Of a stretch of DNA of 64,000 bases, positions 1-13,300 are shown piece after piece. The notes under the pieces were generated by a model. It was not told the DNA's origin, made no database searches, and worked only from the letters and a program-made list of their open reading frames with translations. Position numbers and translations under genes: made by a program. Origin of the DNA: Gymnothorax reevesii (lineage: Eukaryota > Chordata > Actinopteri > Anguilliformes > Muraenidae). Location: the NCBI GenBank assembly GCA_029721435.1, contig CM056573.1:96422947-96486946 (forward strand), in the 5' to 3' direction. Every line of letters begins with the position of its first letter. The first letter of the stretch is position 1.

Positions 1-1260
1 ATGATTCTGTGAAAAAACTCCAGCAAAAATGCCACCGTTTGTGTGCTGTCATTTTGACAGATTTATGCGAGTGCTGTTCTCTAAAATGTCTTCTGTATTT
101 AGGTGCTGGTCAAGTACCTGGTGATTTTTGAAACCCTTTATTATCCCCCGCCAACACGAAGTGGGAGGGGGATATAGGTTTGACCGTGCGTCCGTCCGTC
201 CGTCCGAGATAAAGGGGACAGCTTTACTCAGAAACTACTACAGATACAGTAACCAAATTTGGTGTGTAGCTTCAGACCATAAAGGCCTTGATCGAGTTCG
301 AAAATGAGAAGCGCACGATTGGCGGGGGATGTTGTAGACCATGTCGACTTGTTTATTAATTCATTGATTTTTTTTTTTTTGAAGTCCAGGGCCTCAGCTG
401 CTATCGTGAATCTCGGCCTTTGACATGCTCGCTCCATATCGAGTTTTCAGCAACGTTTTCTGAGAGTGGTGCGCGGCTATATGCTGTGCGTGGTCTCAAC
501 TCCAATTTCCTTTTTCAGATTATATAAATAACCTGATGTCCACCCCTCATTAAAAAAGCTTAAACCTGATCCCCTCAGTGAATAAGAGTCAGGGGGCCAG
601 TTTCTGAAGGCTGAGGTGTGGGTCAGTTTTGGCGAACGTATACTGCTGCGCAAACGCTCCCTCAGCATTGTGAGTGAGCGCCTGGGTTGCAAATGACTGT
701 GTCATGTTACCATCTGACTGCACCCTGAACGTGTTTACTTTCTCAAGATATGGCAGCACAATAATTCAACTGAAGCTGCTTGAGGGAGTGACAGTATGCA
801 TACCAAACACCGGATGCAAATAGACTCTGCATCTAGCCTGTCCTTGGTTCCACCCTATACTTTGTGGCCAACTGATGCCTGTTTAAACACATTCACAATG
901 GTTTGCCCCGTCTGTTAGCCTTGTGCCTCCAAAAAAACTTATGATGCATTGTATTTAACTTGAAAACTATAAACCAAAAATATGAGACTTGCAGATTTGA
1001 ATCTAATAAGTTAATTAATCTAAAGGGTCAGTCCAGAGAAATGCCGGCAAACTCTACTGGGCTTCTTCCTGCTAAGAAAATGTGTCTGTAGCAATAAAAA
1101 ACTACTGTGAGCGCTTGTCAGGCCCTATATGGTGAGGCCAATGCAAAGCTGGGGGAAGGAGTGTGTCATGTTGAAACTGAGTGGCAGAAGCGAGGAATTG
1201 CTTGAACGGTGCTTAAAATGTCTGGGTGGTGGTTAAAGTAGCCTGTGTGTCTGTGTGCAG
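1..1260 (+). other. 3' part of a dpf3 intron with one dispersed repeat
   Basis: No exon is visible. By comparison with human DPF3 the preceding exon lies upstream of the window. Apart from the repeat at 141-347 this is ordinary AT-rich intron sequence ending in the CAG acceptor at 1258-1260. Confidence 0.6.
141..347. repeat. dispersed repeat, copy 1 (ATCCCCCGCCAA ends)
   Basis: This segment runs from ATTATCCCCCGCCAACACGA through a (GTCC)n run to TTGGCGGGGGAT and then GACCATGTCGAC. A second, very similar copy lies at 4645-4866. The complementary ATCCCCCGCCAA and TTGGCGGGGGAT blocks suggest a small inverted-repeat element. Similarity continues about 18 bases beyond the right block, so the true ends are unsure. 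The family was not identified. Confidence 0.7.
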
Positions 1261-1368
1261 GAGTGGCAGCAGGACAGATGTACACTTATCCAGCCCGTTG
1301 CTGGAGGAAGAAGAGGAGGTTGCACACCCCTGTGGACCCCCAGCTGCGGTTATGTGAGCTCAGACTTG
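1261..1368 (+). CDS. dpf3: dpf3 exon (inferred third coding exon), end of Requiem N domain
   Basis: The acceptor is the CAG ending at 1260 and the donor is GTAAG at 1369. The exon starts with two bases completing a glycine codon and ends with one base of a glutamate codon. It encodes [20 protein letters not shown] followed by [16 protein letters not shown], the highly conserved basic end of the Requiem/DPF N-terminal domain. Human DPF3 has [20 protein letters not shown] at the same place and the same exon phase. Confidence 0.95.
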
Positions 1369-4300
1369 GTAAGATGCCCGACACCATTCAGTGTGACCCC
1401 CAGTTTAATTTTTCCTACTCTGCTTTTACATCTTTGTTTGTCTTTGTTTATCTTAGGAGCCTGCCTGTTTCCCAGTGCTTAACAGAAGGATTTTGGTTCA
1501 AGCTTTACTCCATTCTTGCTACCCCTTACTCCTGTGAATTTAAATTTTGGTATTCTTAAATCTTCAATCTGAAATTTTTATTTCTGTATCCTTTTTCCAA
1601 AGTTGTACCAAAATGTTTCCTATGTTTGAGTGTAGGGCTGACATAAAGCAAAAATTACTGCGTAGCAAAAACGCTATGCAGTCTCTAAGTCTGTAGCATT
1701 TTGTAGCATTTTTCAGAACTGTGTAGCAAAAATAAAATTTATCAAAAACGTCTGCATATGCATTTTAACTTTTTATTTTCAACTCTTAGAACACTTTTGC
1801 TAAAAGTACTGACACTAATCAACATAGCCTAATGAAGACCAAGGCAGTTGAGTTACGGTAGCATTGCAGTATTTAAACTACGTGGACTTACCAACTGGGT
1901 GCCACTTACAGCTTACATGTAGTAACTCAGTTACTGAAAAGGAATTACTAAGTTTAAGTTGGTGCTACCAAGTTTAAGTTGGTTTCAGAGCTGCACCGTT
2001 AGGTTATCCATAGTGCGGTGGCGGAGGCCGATCAGGACGATATTAAGAGACTGTAGGAGCCTGTTTTTGTTCCAAAGGGTACAAAAACTTTTATTCACAT
2101 TATCTGAAGACTTCATCACAAAGTATGCGATGGGGATTTCAAAAGCCCATCGTAAATTGGCGCATTTAAAAACAAAAAAAAAAAACTGGACGCATTTTGC
2201 GATGCAATACCCCTTATCGCCAGCCCTGGAGTGAGCTGAGAACATTTTTCTGCTCAAGCAAACCATGACTTAGAAAAAAGTATCTTGATTTCATGGTAAC
2301 TGAAAAATACAACCCCAATTCCAAAATAGCTGGGATGAAATGTAAATTGTGTATAAAATCAAAATGCAATGACTTGCAGATCACATGAGCAAATATGTTA
2401 TATACAAAGGAACATGGATAACATTTCAAATGTTGAAACAGAGACATTTTAATCCACAAAATTAGTTTATTTAAAATTGTCTAGCTGCAACAGGTCTCAA
2501 AAAATTTGGGACACAGGCAAAATGGGGCTGAAAAAGCAATTAATACATATCAGAGAATCAGCTGAAGGAACATTTAGCAAGTAATTAAGTTAACTGGCAT
2601 CAGGTGTGTAACATGACTGCTATAAAAGGGATGTCTTAAACCCTAGTCACGCTAGAGGCGGAATGAGCCGGAATGCCGTCGGAATGAAAATTCTTTGTCT
2701 TTTCCTGGGTATTCGAAGTGCGTTCTAAAAATTCTGACTGCGTTCTGAGTGCATTCCAAATATTCGGACCCGTTCTTGTGGCCTGGGCCGAAAGTTTTGC
2801 TCATGCTCAAAACTTTCCAGGTGCATTCGAAGTGGAGAAATATCGAACGGCATTCGAAGTGTGTTCTAACTGGGCTCTGACTGCATTATAAATATTCTTA
2901 CGGCATTCCAACAGCATTCAAAACATTCTGATTGCATTTGAGGGAGAATTGAAACGGCAAGCCATGTCAAATCCTGCCAGAATGCACCTCGAATGCATTT
3001 CGATTGCATTCTGTTTCAATATTAAAACAATTCACCTTAAAAATAATCCCTTAAAATAATGATTGGTCATGACCTGTTTTCAATTATTCATTTAAATTAC
3101 CATTATTGAAACTCCGAAAACCCTCAGCATTATCAGGTGTGGCCAGTTTTCATTAATAACACAAACCTGTTAAGACTCACATATTCGGGGTCAGTTTTAG
3201 TGGCATATTTATGCAGACCTGCCAACATGTACGGATTTTGCGTACAACGTACGCATTTTGACATTAAAGTACGCTGGTACGAGTTGATGCTATTTGAGTA
3301 CGCATATCGCTAGATCTCCCCAGTTTCAGTTTATGCGTCAGTTTAAGTTGGCACACTCATCAGTTGATGTCCGGTGAGCAGAGGTGCGTATGCATAATGA
3401 AAATATTTCGACCAATCAGTGTGCCCCTCCCATACGCGACCCTCTCGGAAAAAAGTTTGCTTCGAATTGAGTTTAGTCTCATTCCCAAGCTATAGGCTGC
3501 AAACCCTCTTCGCCACACCTCTGGGTCATCATATGTTGAAAATACACCCTATTCAAACATCGGTGAAATGGTAAATTCTACTATGGATGCAGCGATTCCT
3601 GTATTTTGATTAGTAGAATACCTACGGCAGAATACCCTGCGCTGCTTGAAGAGCTGACGTTCAATGACGTTTAATGCTGTTTCACTGCGTATTACTCTCA
3701 TTGTCATGAAAAGCGAACGCCATTTACTTTAGTTCGAGATAATTTCGCTTTTATTAGGGTTTGTTTTTGCAGAAATACTGTGAAACGGCCTAAAACAATG
3801 AAATGTAATAACGAAGTTCGCAAAAGGCTTTCTGACATTCTGTGTAATGTTCCACATGATCGCCTCCAAAGGCAGCGTTTGATACGCTGTTTCAAATGCA
3901 CCACTAATGGCGCTTTTCCACTACTTGGTACGGGCCCTACGCTACTCTACTCGGTACCGGATATTTTTCTGGGAGGTTGTTTGCCTTGAGTGGATAGTAC
4001 TGCCTCTGTGAAGCTGGTCATCATAGTGGCGCAGCACGAAACTTCCGCGATGTCATCCTCAATACGACACACATTGTAGCTACAGTTCTATCAAGTTTAC
4101 ATTTATTCTGTCAATTTTGTTAAACATTTTTGTGTTCAAATCCGGTATTGTATTTTCTGAATTGAATTGCATTTTCTATTTGACATTGTCGTGTCCAATT
4201 CAGTTGCCCGTAAAATTGTGTAGCCTACCACCCTACAACGCAAAGCAGTGAAATCCGTCAAAGGCATGGAAAGCCAATGTATATTTCACTCTAAAGTTCA

Positions 4301-7300
4301 CGGCAATACAAACGAATTTTTAAATATGGGATAATTAAGTGATCATTGCAGAGCAGAGTTCCTCGTTGCAAATCGCAGGACATGGCAGCCATCAGAATTA
4401 ATCGTTTATGGTGCGTCATTTCGTGATAACTTTAGGAGAAAAATGATTCGTTGACATCCGTCATGTTATTTTTCTGTGCGATTTTATTAAAATACACAAT
4501 ACCGGTACTTAATTTCGCCACGAACGGGCCACAGGCAAAGAGAAACACATGTCATGAATGTAGCTTTGATGAACAAGCGAAACCGTGTTTGAAAGGCAAC
4601 GCGCAGTGTATCGAACAAGTTGCCTATAACAGTATAATTCGATGATTATTATCCCCGCCAACACGAAGTGGGAGGGTGATATAGGTTTGACCTCTGTCCT
4701 TCCGTGCGCCCGTCCGTCCGTCCGAGATAAAGGGGACAGCTTTACTCAAACTACTACAGATACAGGAACCAAATTTGGTGTGTAGCTTCGGACCATAAAG
4801 GCCTTGATGGAGTTCGAAAATAAGAAGCACACGATTGGCGGGGGATGTTGTTGACCATGTCGACGTGTTATAACTGCGCTAATCTTAAGACTCATCAATC
4901 TAACTTGAATGAGAGGTCGACTACAGAGTCGTCTTTCGCAATGACGATACACTCTGACCAATCAGTGGGCCTTAGTGTGTCACGTCACATTTTAGTACCT
5001 AGTACCCGGTTGGCTTTTTTGGAACCCCTGGAGAGCAGGTACCAGAAAAGGTGGTTCCAGTAGGTTCTTGTTTCTAATGGAAAAGCAAAGGAGGCGAGTA
5101 GAGTGGAGCCGGTACTGCGTAGTGGAAAAGCGCCATAAGATGAGAATGTTGGAAAGTTGAACAGTGCAAGCGTTTAATGCCTGGCAAATTGTATTTGTTT
5201 TTGTATTTTTGCCCATTTATTTAATTAATTAATTGATTGATTCGCTGTGAATGTCCTCTGCTGACTTGCTTTTCTGGCAACATTTTCAGTTATTATTGAC
5301 CATGGATTACGCAGTCATTTTATGTGTAACTAAGAAAAGCAAAGTACTACATTTCAAATTCATTTTTCATTTTACTGCTGTTCTGACAATAAATTCGCTG
5401 ACTGTTTGAAGTAAATTGTATCTCTATGCAATTTTATTTACCAGTCGGGTGGGAGGTAATGGGTTTTGGTGTCGGGGGGGGGGGGGTTTGGTGAGGTGGT
5501 ACTCATAAATTTTCTTCAAGGTTGGCAGGTCTGTTTATGTTCCCCTGCTGTAGTCAATCAACACATATGGGACACTCGTGTCACATTCCGAGTATTCGAG
5601 CTGCATTCTGTTAGAATTCTTGGACGTTCCAACCATTTACGGCAGCCAATTCGGGAGAGTTCGGTTTGCATTCGAGGTGAATTCGTACAGCATTCAAGGC
5701 ACCTTCCAACCGGACTTTGGGTGGTGTACAGGCAGCAATTGAACTGCTGTCGTACGGCATTCGACGTGCATTCTAAATATTCTGACTGCATTCGTACAGC
5801 ATTCTAAATATTCCTACTGCGTTCCAACTACATTCAAGCTGCATTCGAGAGCTAATAAACCCAGAATGTGCAAGAATCATTTGAGGCGGGTTCGAATTGC
5901 ATATTCTAAGTATTTGAATGGAATTCTTTCAAAGCTATAAGAATTTTGGTCAATTTGACCATGCTGCTGGAATGTTGAATGAATTCTTCATTCCGGCTGG
6001 ATCTGCTTGATTCTTGCTAATTTTGATTGAGTGTGATGTGGGCTTTAGAGATGCTGAGTCTTGCAGAAGTATAGATGGCCAGAAGTTCTCTAACCTGTGA
6101 AGGTTTGCGTAAAAAAAATTGTGGAATACTTTAAAAACAATGTTCCTCTATGTCAAATGGCAGAGGCTTTGAAGTCTCATCATCGACCGTGCATAACATC
6201 ATCAAAAGATGGAAAAATGAACTGGAAAAATCTCTGTGTGTTTACTGGATGCCAGTGATCTTCAGCCCCTCAGATGCCACTGCGTCACTCACCGGCATGA
6301 TTCTGTCGTTGACATTATGAAATGGGCCCAGGAATACTTCAAGAAAACACTGTCTGTAAACACATTCCGCTGTGCCATCCACAGATGCCACTTAAAACGC
6401 TATCATGCAAAAAGGAAGCCAATGTAGAGCATGATCCAGAAGTGCCGCCGTGTTCTGTGGGCCAAGGCTCATTTAAAATGGACTGTAGCAAAGTGGCAAA
6501 GTATCCAGTGGTCAGGCGAGTCCAAATCTGACATTCTTGTTGGAAATCATGGGCATCGTGTCCTTCAGGCTAAAGAGGAGAGCAGCTCTCATTACTGCTT
6601 TGCACACTCTTGGCATTCTCTTGATGAGCTTCAAGAGGTAGTAACCTGAAATGGTTTCCACTTCACAGTTGTGCCTTGTCAGGGTTAATTAGTGGAATTT
6701 CTTGCCTTATCAATGGGGTTGGGGCCATCAGTTGATACACAGCCGACAGCCCTATTGGACAACTGTTTGATACATACGCACATAATTCCACATGTGTTCA
6801 TTCATAGTTTTGATACCTTTAGTGAGAATCTACAATTTACACTTTGTCCCAGATATTTCGGAATTGGGCTCGTACAATTTTAAGCCTCATGACAGGGCTG
6901 ATACACTTATTGAGACAGACCGTTTTTTGCAGTGTTGAATTTCCTCCCTCCCTCTCTTCCCCATACACCCTCTCACTAATAATGTCACTGACTCCCTCCC
7001 TCTGGTTGCGCACTGTGTAACCTGCACATTCCTTCAGTTGAGTTTGTTCAGTCAAGGCAGCTTGAGGCCATAGCCTGGGCCCCATCTGCCTCTGATTACT
7101 GCCTCTCCAGTTTCATCCCTGTTCTCGTCAATGTCCCTTTTCTCGGTTGGCATGGCAACAGTTCCTCCTATCGAGCCCTGGCAGAGGTCAGATAAGTGCT
7201 CCAAACTGCTCAAATGGGTCGTCAATTTTTACTTTTTAAGTTTTGCTACTTTATTTTACAGGCTTGTATGGAGAGATGAGTTGAGTGCAGTGCGCGAGAG

Positions 7301-10300
7301 AGGGCGAGACATGCGTAAAGGTCGAGTGACCGAATTCATGCTCTGAAGGCTTTGACTGCGTGACGCCCTTCCAGTCCCCCCCCAAAAAAAGATGTTTTCA
7401 TATTTATGTCAAATTCAGACCTGACAGACAGAACTTATTAAGCTTGTTTTTTCTCAAAAAAGGACACTGGAGTGTCAACCAGAAGTCATCTGGTAAACCT
7501 CTCATGGAAGAATGGTGTTTTTATCCTTCACCAACACTCTTATCTGCAGGGCTTAATGAGATGTAATAGGGTAAAGCAGTCTTCGTCTCTTCGTTGGGTA
7601 TTATGTCCTCCTAGCCCCTCTCATTCAGTCCCACAACAGTCATCTTTTGTGTCTGGAACCCTCTACATCCCTATATGACCCCAACTTCCATAACACAGCA
7701 CTGGCAAAAGCACCTGAGAAATGATCCCCTCAGTAACCAGCTAACACAGGATGTTCTCGTAATATCACTGAAATGATTTGTATGTACCATATAATCGTGA
7801 CATTACAGCTACATTTTGGGGAATGTTACCTAATTAGATGTGGTATCACTGAATGCTCACTAGCACTGTTACCATGAGAAAATGGCCAATATTTACGATC
7901 CCTCTGTTTGGTATGGCTGTTGTAGGTGCTCAGATATTGGGACTCATCCTGCATACAGAATCACCTGCTAGCAGACAGCCAGCTCTATTTTTGTCCCTCG
8001 CTCCATGGGGGGGGGGCTGTCTTGGCACTGATTGCTGAAAGTCAAGCTGTACAGACGCGATGGGAGAGAAGAGATGTGGAGGGAGGGGGGCCACGGAGGC
8101 CATGGGGCTCCGCACTCAATAAACACACCTTGGCACATCTGCAGACTTCACCGAGGAACCTCATTTCTTTTCAGTCCTGTATCCACACTCCTTTATGAAA
8201 GATCAGAGGAGAAAACCAGCTCTCCTTTCATCCTTTCATTAAAAACATCGACAGGGTTATAAAGGCCTCCCTCACCCCGCGGTTAAGAAAGGTCATTCAA
8301 AAGCAATTCTCTCCTAGGCATTTCAACTGCGCGGAAATATCTGAAAAGTAATTTATTGTGAAAAGTACAACAAAAGTAAAAATTGATACCTGCTTTTTCA
8401 GTTTGAGAATTGACTCTTATGACTAGAGGAAAAGAATAACTATGAAGTAAACCTGCAAATCCTGCTGTGTCTCTTTTTCCTACCTTCTCTTTCTCGCCAT
8501 CCTTTCATCTGGAGCGCCTGGTGCGTTTCATGTTTTATGCTCTCTGACGGTACGGTCAGCCTGACAGGAGAAACTTATGGAACAAATTTCCTGGCTTGTT
8601 TGAGTCCATCAGTTGCAGTTCATACCTCATTGGAAAATGTGCACGGACAGCAGCACAGTTTAGCAAGGAGCTGAGAGATTCTGCAATGTTTTACAAATGA
8701 AGGCTTGATTCATATCAGAACTTTGCTTTTGATCAATTCGGGCTCTTTTGTTTCAATGCACTGCACTATAGAAGAATGTTAACTTTTTTACATGCTGGTG
8801 AAATCTAAAGTGTTTTAATTTAATTGAAATAACCTTAAATAGCCCGGTGTAAGATGTGAGTAGTGAGAAGTCAAAGGTGGTTACCTAAGTTTTTGAGATG
8901 ATGAAGAAGCCATAATTTATCAATAAACGCATGAACCAATTATTTTTTAATTTTCTGGCACAGTCATTAAAACAAGCCAACTGGGGACATACTGAGCAGA
9001 ATAATGAAGAAGAAGCCATCCACAAATGTTGTACATCAGTCTCTTTCTTTGGTCTTGTCAGTTCCATATTACCGTTTTTAAAGATGGGGAGAAAATGTAT
9101 GACACATTTGCTCAGAAAAAGATGGGTTTTTTTATTTTTTTTTAAAAAGGTGTTTGTAAATTTTGTTTCCATCTCTAATGGGTTGTCGTGTGTGTGTGTG
9201 TGTGCGCGTGCATGGGTGCGTGCGCACATGTTCATTCAGAAACTTTTGCTGCATGCGTGTTCATTCTGAAACTTCTGCTGGGCCGTGAATAATGGACGCT
9301 CAAATGAGCACTAAACCATTCCATACAAAAATGAATCAATGTTTGGTGAGATCACCCATTGCAGTTAAAGGCGGGGTGGGTAAGATTCTAAAGCTAGCAG
9401 AGTTTGAAAGTAGCATCTCCTCAGGACTCCGCCTAAGCCCACCCCTGCCCTCGGGGCTCCGTCCAAAGCTACACCACATAGTCTTGCACAAACACTGCAG
9501 TGTACACAGGTCATGTATTCAATACGTTTTTCAATGGTGTGGAAGTCTTGTGATCCTTCACATAACCACATAATAATAGTAATAATAACAAAAAACAGAC
9601 CCTATATCGGTACATTTGTGAAAAGCTAATATGTAAACAACGATGTTCTGTCACTAGCAACCATGTACCTTTACACAAGTTAGCGTTTTGTTACAAAGGT
9701 TAATTCAAACGTACATCAGCTAATGTAACTTACTATCCTGGACAGACCAGGAAGCTAAATGGCCTGGATAAACAGGGAAGCTAACGTTTGCATGGGGATG
9801 ATTTGACTAATCTAACAGAAATACTTGGCTATGTTGGCTAAACAGTCTCTGGAAACCACTAATCATCCGCCATAAACTAAACAATAACTTACCTGTCCAA
9901 CAGATGCAGATAATAACTCTACTATCCAGAAAATAATAGAACAGTATAAGGAATGTAAGGAAAAGAAATGTATAAAGTGTCTTGAAACAAAAGACGGGAC
10001 AATTGTCCGAAGTGATGACGATATAAGAAAAACAGTTGTCGATAATTTTAAAGAAATATATGGCGAGTAAAGTGATATATAAATTGATTAATGACTCCGT
10101 ATACGGTACTTGGACCATTTTCAAAGATTGCACGCTTGCAGAAACTAAAACTGCAATTCAACGTCTAAATAGTAAGTGTATATCAGAAGAAATGCCTGAT
10201 GTTTTATGGTTAATAATGAATGGCAGGTTGCCAGTGAGAAGTGTTGTAAAATGGAGTTGCTTTGTAAAAACCATAGATTGCCCGATGCCAAACTGCATTG

Positions 10301-13300
10301 AAAAAGAAACGATTGGTCACCTTTTAATTGACTGTTAATTAGTACACAGGTGTATAGTGATCCAAGGAAGAACCCATAAAATGTCGGTGGCAATCCCTTT
10401 CGGTGGCATGTCTGTCAGCCTGTCAGTCTGTCCCTATTAGCAGGATATCTCAAAAACAGTCGCATAGATTTTAACCAAACTTTGCAGGATGTTAGAGTAG
10501 CACAAGAGGAACAAGTGATTAAACTTTGGCATATCTAGGCCAAAGTACAGCTGAGAGAGAGGCCAAAGTTCAATTTCATCTATCCTGGCAGAGATTTCAA
10601 GTCTTTCCAATGGGCTGGATTTCCAGTTGGCGTGCTTCTGGGTTTTGCTGCCGCCTGGTGGTGGAATGCAACAATACCCAATACATCAGCCAATGAAAAT
10701 CACTAATACCCAGAGTTGCCTTGGCGTGGCGGAGGTGCTGCGCTCTCGGAGTGCTCTTGTTCCTATCTGTTATGAATGCATCTACAACAGTCAGTGTGGC
10801 TTGCCATGAAATGACAAAATGATTTTTCAGCTCAGTTGCAGCCAGGCAGCATCATTTACTTTTGCAGTTAAGTTTACTTCCAGTTGCATAGCCAGAACTG
10901 AAAATTGGGTTGGTGCAGAAAATCCCAACAATCATTAGAGCTTTTTTGTTCTCGGCCATTTTCCTAGCGACCTGTCACCTCGTCATGGTCTTGAGGCTCC
11001 TTCAGTTTGACAGTCTAAGAATTGGCAATAATTTTAAGCAAAAACATCATATGGGTCATAGTTAATAACCATATTACTGAAAAAACTTAAACTAGAAGAA
11101 TTAAGTGAGCCATACTCACACATTCCATTTTGTATCGACACACCCAGTTTTAGAGTTTACCATGGTCGGTTGATGCAAGTGTTCGGATGATCTTACTGGT
11201 GTCGACACATCCTGGTTTTTTCATTGAATGTTGGACTTATCCTAGGGCAAAGTTCAACAAGTTGTCAAATGTTCCATCGTTTACACACGTGGCCGTTGGA
11301 AATCTCCATCTCAGAACATATTTTTGAACAAATATCTTCCTATCAGAGTTCATTCCTATGACATCAATTTCAACAAATTATTTTTTTATTCATTAGGAAA
11401 ATGTATATCGGTTACAATATGCATTGATAAGCACATGATTTTAATCATTGGTGACACTTTGTGGGGCCCTGGAATGGGTGGCCCCTCCCAAAATTATCAT
11501 ATTGCTAGATTGCGCATTTTTAGTAGGAAGGAAAGAAAATTAGGCAGGAAATACACAAAATTTGATTTATTCATAACTTGTGTCTTATACCCCAGTTTGA
11601 CAGCTGCTTGAGCTGGCGTGGCCTTAGTCAACTGACTGTGAGCAAAACAAACATCCCGAAAAATATTTCAAACAATAAACTTTAAAGGAAACAACATTCA
11701 TCAACCGGATTCCCCCAGCCGAATATATAAAATGAAGGGAGCCAGCTGGCTTGCTAGCTAGCAAATAGCAGATCATTGGGAAGACACAATTACTGTTTGT
11801 TCAGCTACTGGAGGTGATGTTGCAATGGCATTCTATCTTTGATTTTCTTTCAACAAATAATGATAACTATTGAATTCCTTGAGAACAAGCTCCTACACTG
11901 TAAGGCTAGAGTACACGCAGGGAGGCAAGAAGGCTTGTCATTGGTTCTTTCCAACCAGATCGCGAGGTAGTGATTGGTTGCCGTTTATACAGGATTACAG
12001 CTGCTACAGATGACTGACCTTTTTTGGTCCGTTTTCAGAATTCGGTTGTGATTTTTTGCTGTTGGGGTGCAAATACCATTTCAAAAAATGTAACAAAAAG
12101 TGTATAAGTGTACATTTGATTATTTTGCCTACCCTGCCTTTAAGATTACATCGGTTCTTTGAGATTTGGTGTCCCATAGTCTCAGAAGACTTTCTTTTAA
12201 GTTGTTCCATGTATATTGGAGAGCTTGACACGGTTCTGCTGTGGAATGACTGTTTCATTTGCTTCAGTCTCTCACAGTGATCCCTGACAGCCTTGCTCAT
12301 TCTGAGATCAGGACTATGTGGAGCCCATACCGTCAGATTATTAATTTTTTTGGAAAATATCTTTATTTATATACTACTCAAAATTTGATTTTGTGAAATT
12401 TTTTTGTGAAATGACATGCAAATTTGGTAACTGCCACTGATGAACAATATATTGGATAAATGACATGCAGTCAGACACAAAACACATTTGCTCGTGCATT
12501 TCATGACATTAATTGAGCGTGCAGCCTCACACTTTTGGCTTTCATGAACACCTCATGGTTTCACCTCTGACATGTAAAGTGAAAACAGACAGTGTTCGTT
12601 TGATGTTTCATTACCACAGTTAATGTCAGTAACGGGTTTGGCCTCCCCTGGATGCTTGCAATTAGAATGTTGTTCCATTCTTCAACAAGGGCATTTCAGA
12701 GCTCTTCTAGAGTTGTGGGTTGTGCCCTACGACCGGAAATGGCGATCTGCAGCATGTTCCACACTTGCTCGATAGGGTTTAGGTCCGGCAAACGCGCGGG
12801 CCAGTCTATGCGGACAGTTGTCTCCTGCTCTAGGAATTTATTCACCGCCCTAGCATGATGGGGACGGACGTGATCATCCATCAAGATGAAATCAGGGCCA
12901 ACAGCACCAGCGTATGGTCTTGCGTACACATTGAGGATCTCATCCCTGTACCGTACCCCTGTCATCATCCCTCTCCCCATGATATGCAGGTCCGTTCTGC
13001 CGTTCCTGCTTATTCCTTCCCAGACCATAATTGATCCGATACCATAACGGTCGTTTTCGTTGATGTAGGCATCATTAAATCGCTCACGTTGTCTTCGCCA
13101 CACCCGTTGCCTCCTGTCCGTAAAGTCAGAGCAATATCGGGACTCCTCAGTAAAGAGAACTGGAGCCCAGTTGTTGTGTGTCCATGTGACATGATCGTGA
13201 GCCCAATCCAAACGGTCACGCCTATGACGCACGGTCAGTGCGATTTGAATACATGGCCTTCTTGAGTTGAGGCCGGCAGTATGAAGACGATTCTGTATCG

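Larger units (their letters stand above)
2639..6044. mobile_element. 3.4 kb element with GCATTC-motif arrays at both ends, TTA target duplication
   Basis: The element is flanked by TTA (2636-2638 and 6045-6047). Its ends are AACCCTAGTCAC and, in reverse complement, AAGCCCACATCACACTC, an imperfect inverted repeat. The left 370 bp hold nine GCATTC/GAATGC words and the right 430 bp hold eight, in opposing arrangement, in degenerate units of about 20 bp. A 3-bp TWA-type duplication is typical of PIF/Harbinger. No transposase was recognised, and much of the centre is another element (3910-5136). It is therefore likely non-autonomous. Confidence 0.6.
2312..6580 (+). pseudogene. Tc1-like transposon copy split by a 3.4 kb insertion
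   Basis: The left part (2312-2638) begins ACAACCCCAATTCCAAAATA and resumes at 6045 with GAGATGCTGAGTCTTGCAGA. Between 6236 and 6580 there are pieces of a Tc1-like transposase, such as [20 protein letters not shown] and [18 protein letters not shown], broken by stops and frameshifts. A related copy at 56081-56695 runs across the point where this one is interrupted, which locates the insertion exactly. The copy is inactive. Family assignment rests on Tc1 transposase word patterns. Confidence 0.75.
9365..12143. mobile_element. 2.8 kb TTAA-flanked DNA transposon (Kolobok- or piggyBac-like), composite
   Basis: TTAA at 9365-9368 is followed by AGGCGGGGTGGG. The right side ends CCTACCCTGCCT followed by TTAA at 12140-12143, so the ends are inverted repeats around a TTAA target. 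Ends beginning AGG next to TTAA fit the Kolobok superfamily better than piggyBac, which usually begins CC. The interior contains a LINE fragment (9907-10338) and another repeat (10382-10800). No Kolobok transposase is seen, so it is non-autonomous. Confidence 0.5.

Noticed and set aside
5466..5807. A 113-codon frame in the right GCATTC array
   Set aside because: The frame is a product of the short degenerate repeats and has an overlapping reverse frame of similar length.
8885..9269. Overlapping 116- and 112-codon frames on opposite strands
   Set aside because: No domain is seen; one frame runs through the GT microsatellite (HARAHTHTH) and the other is its shadow.
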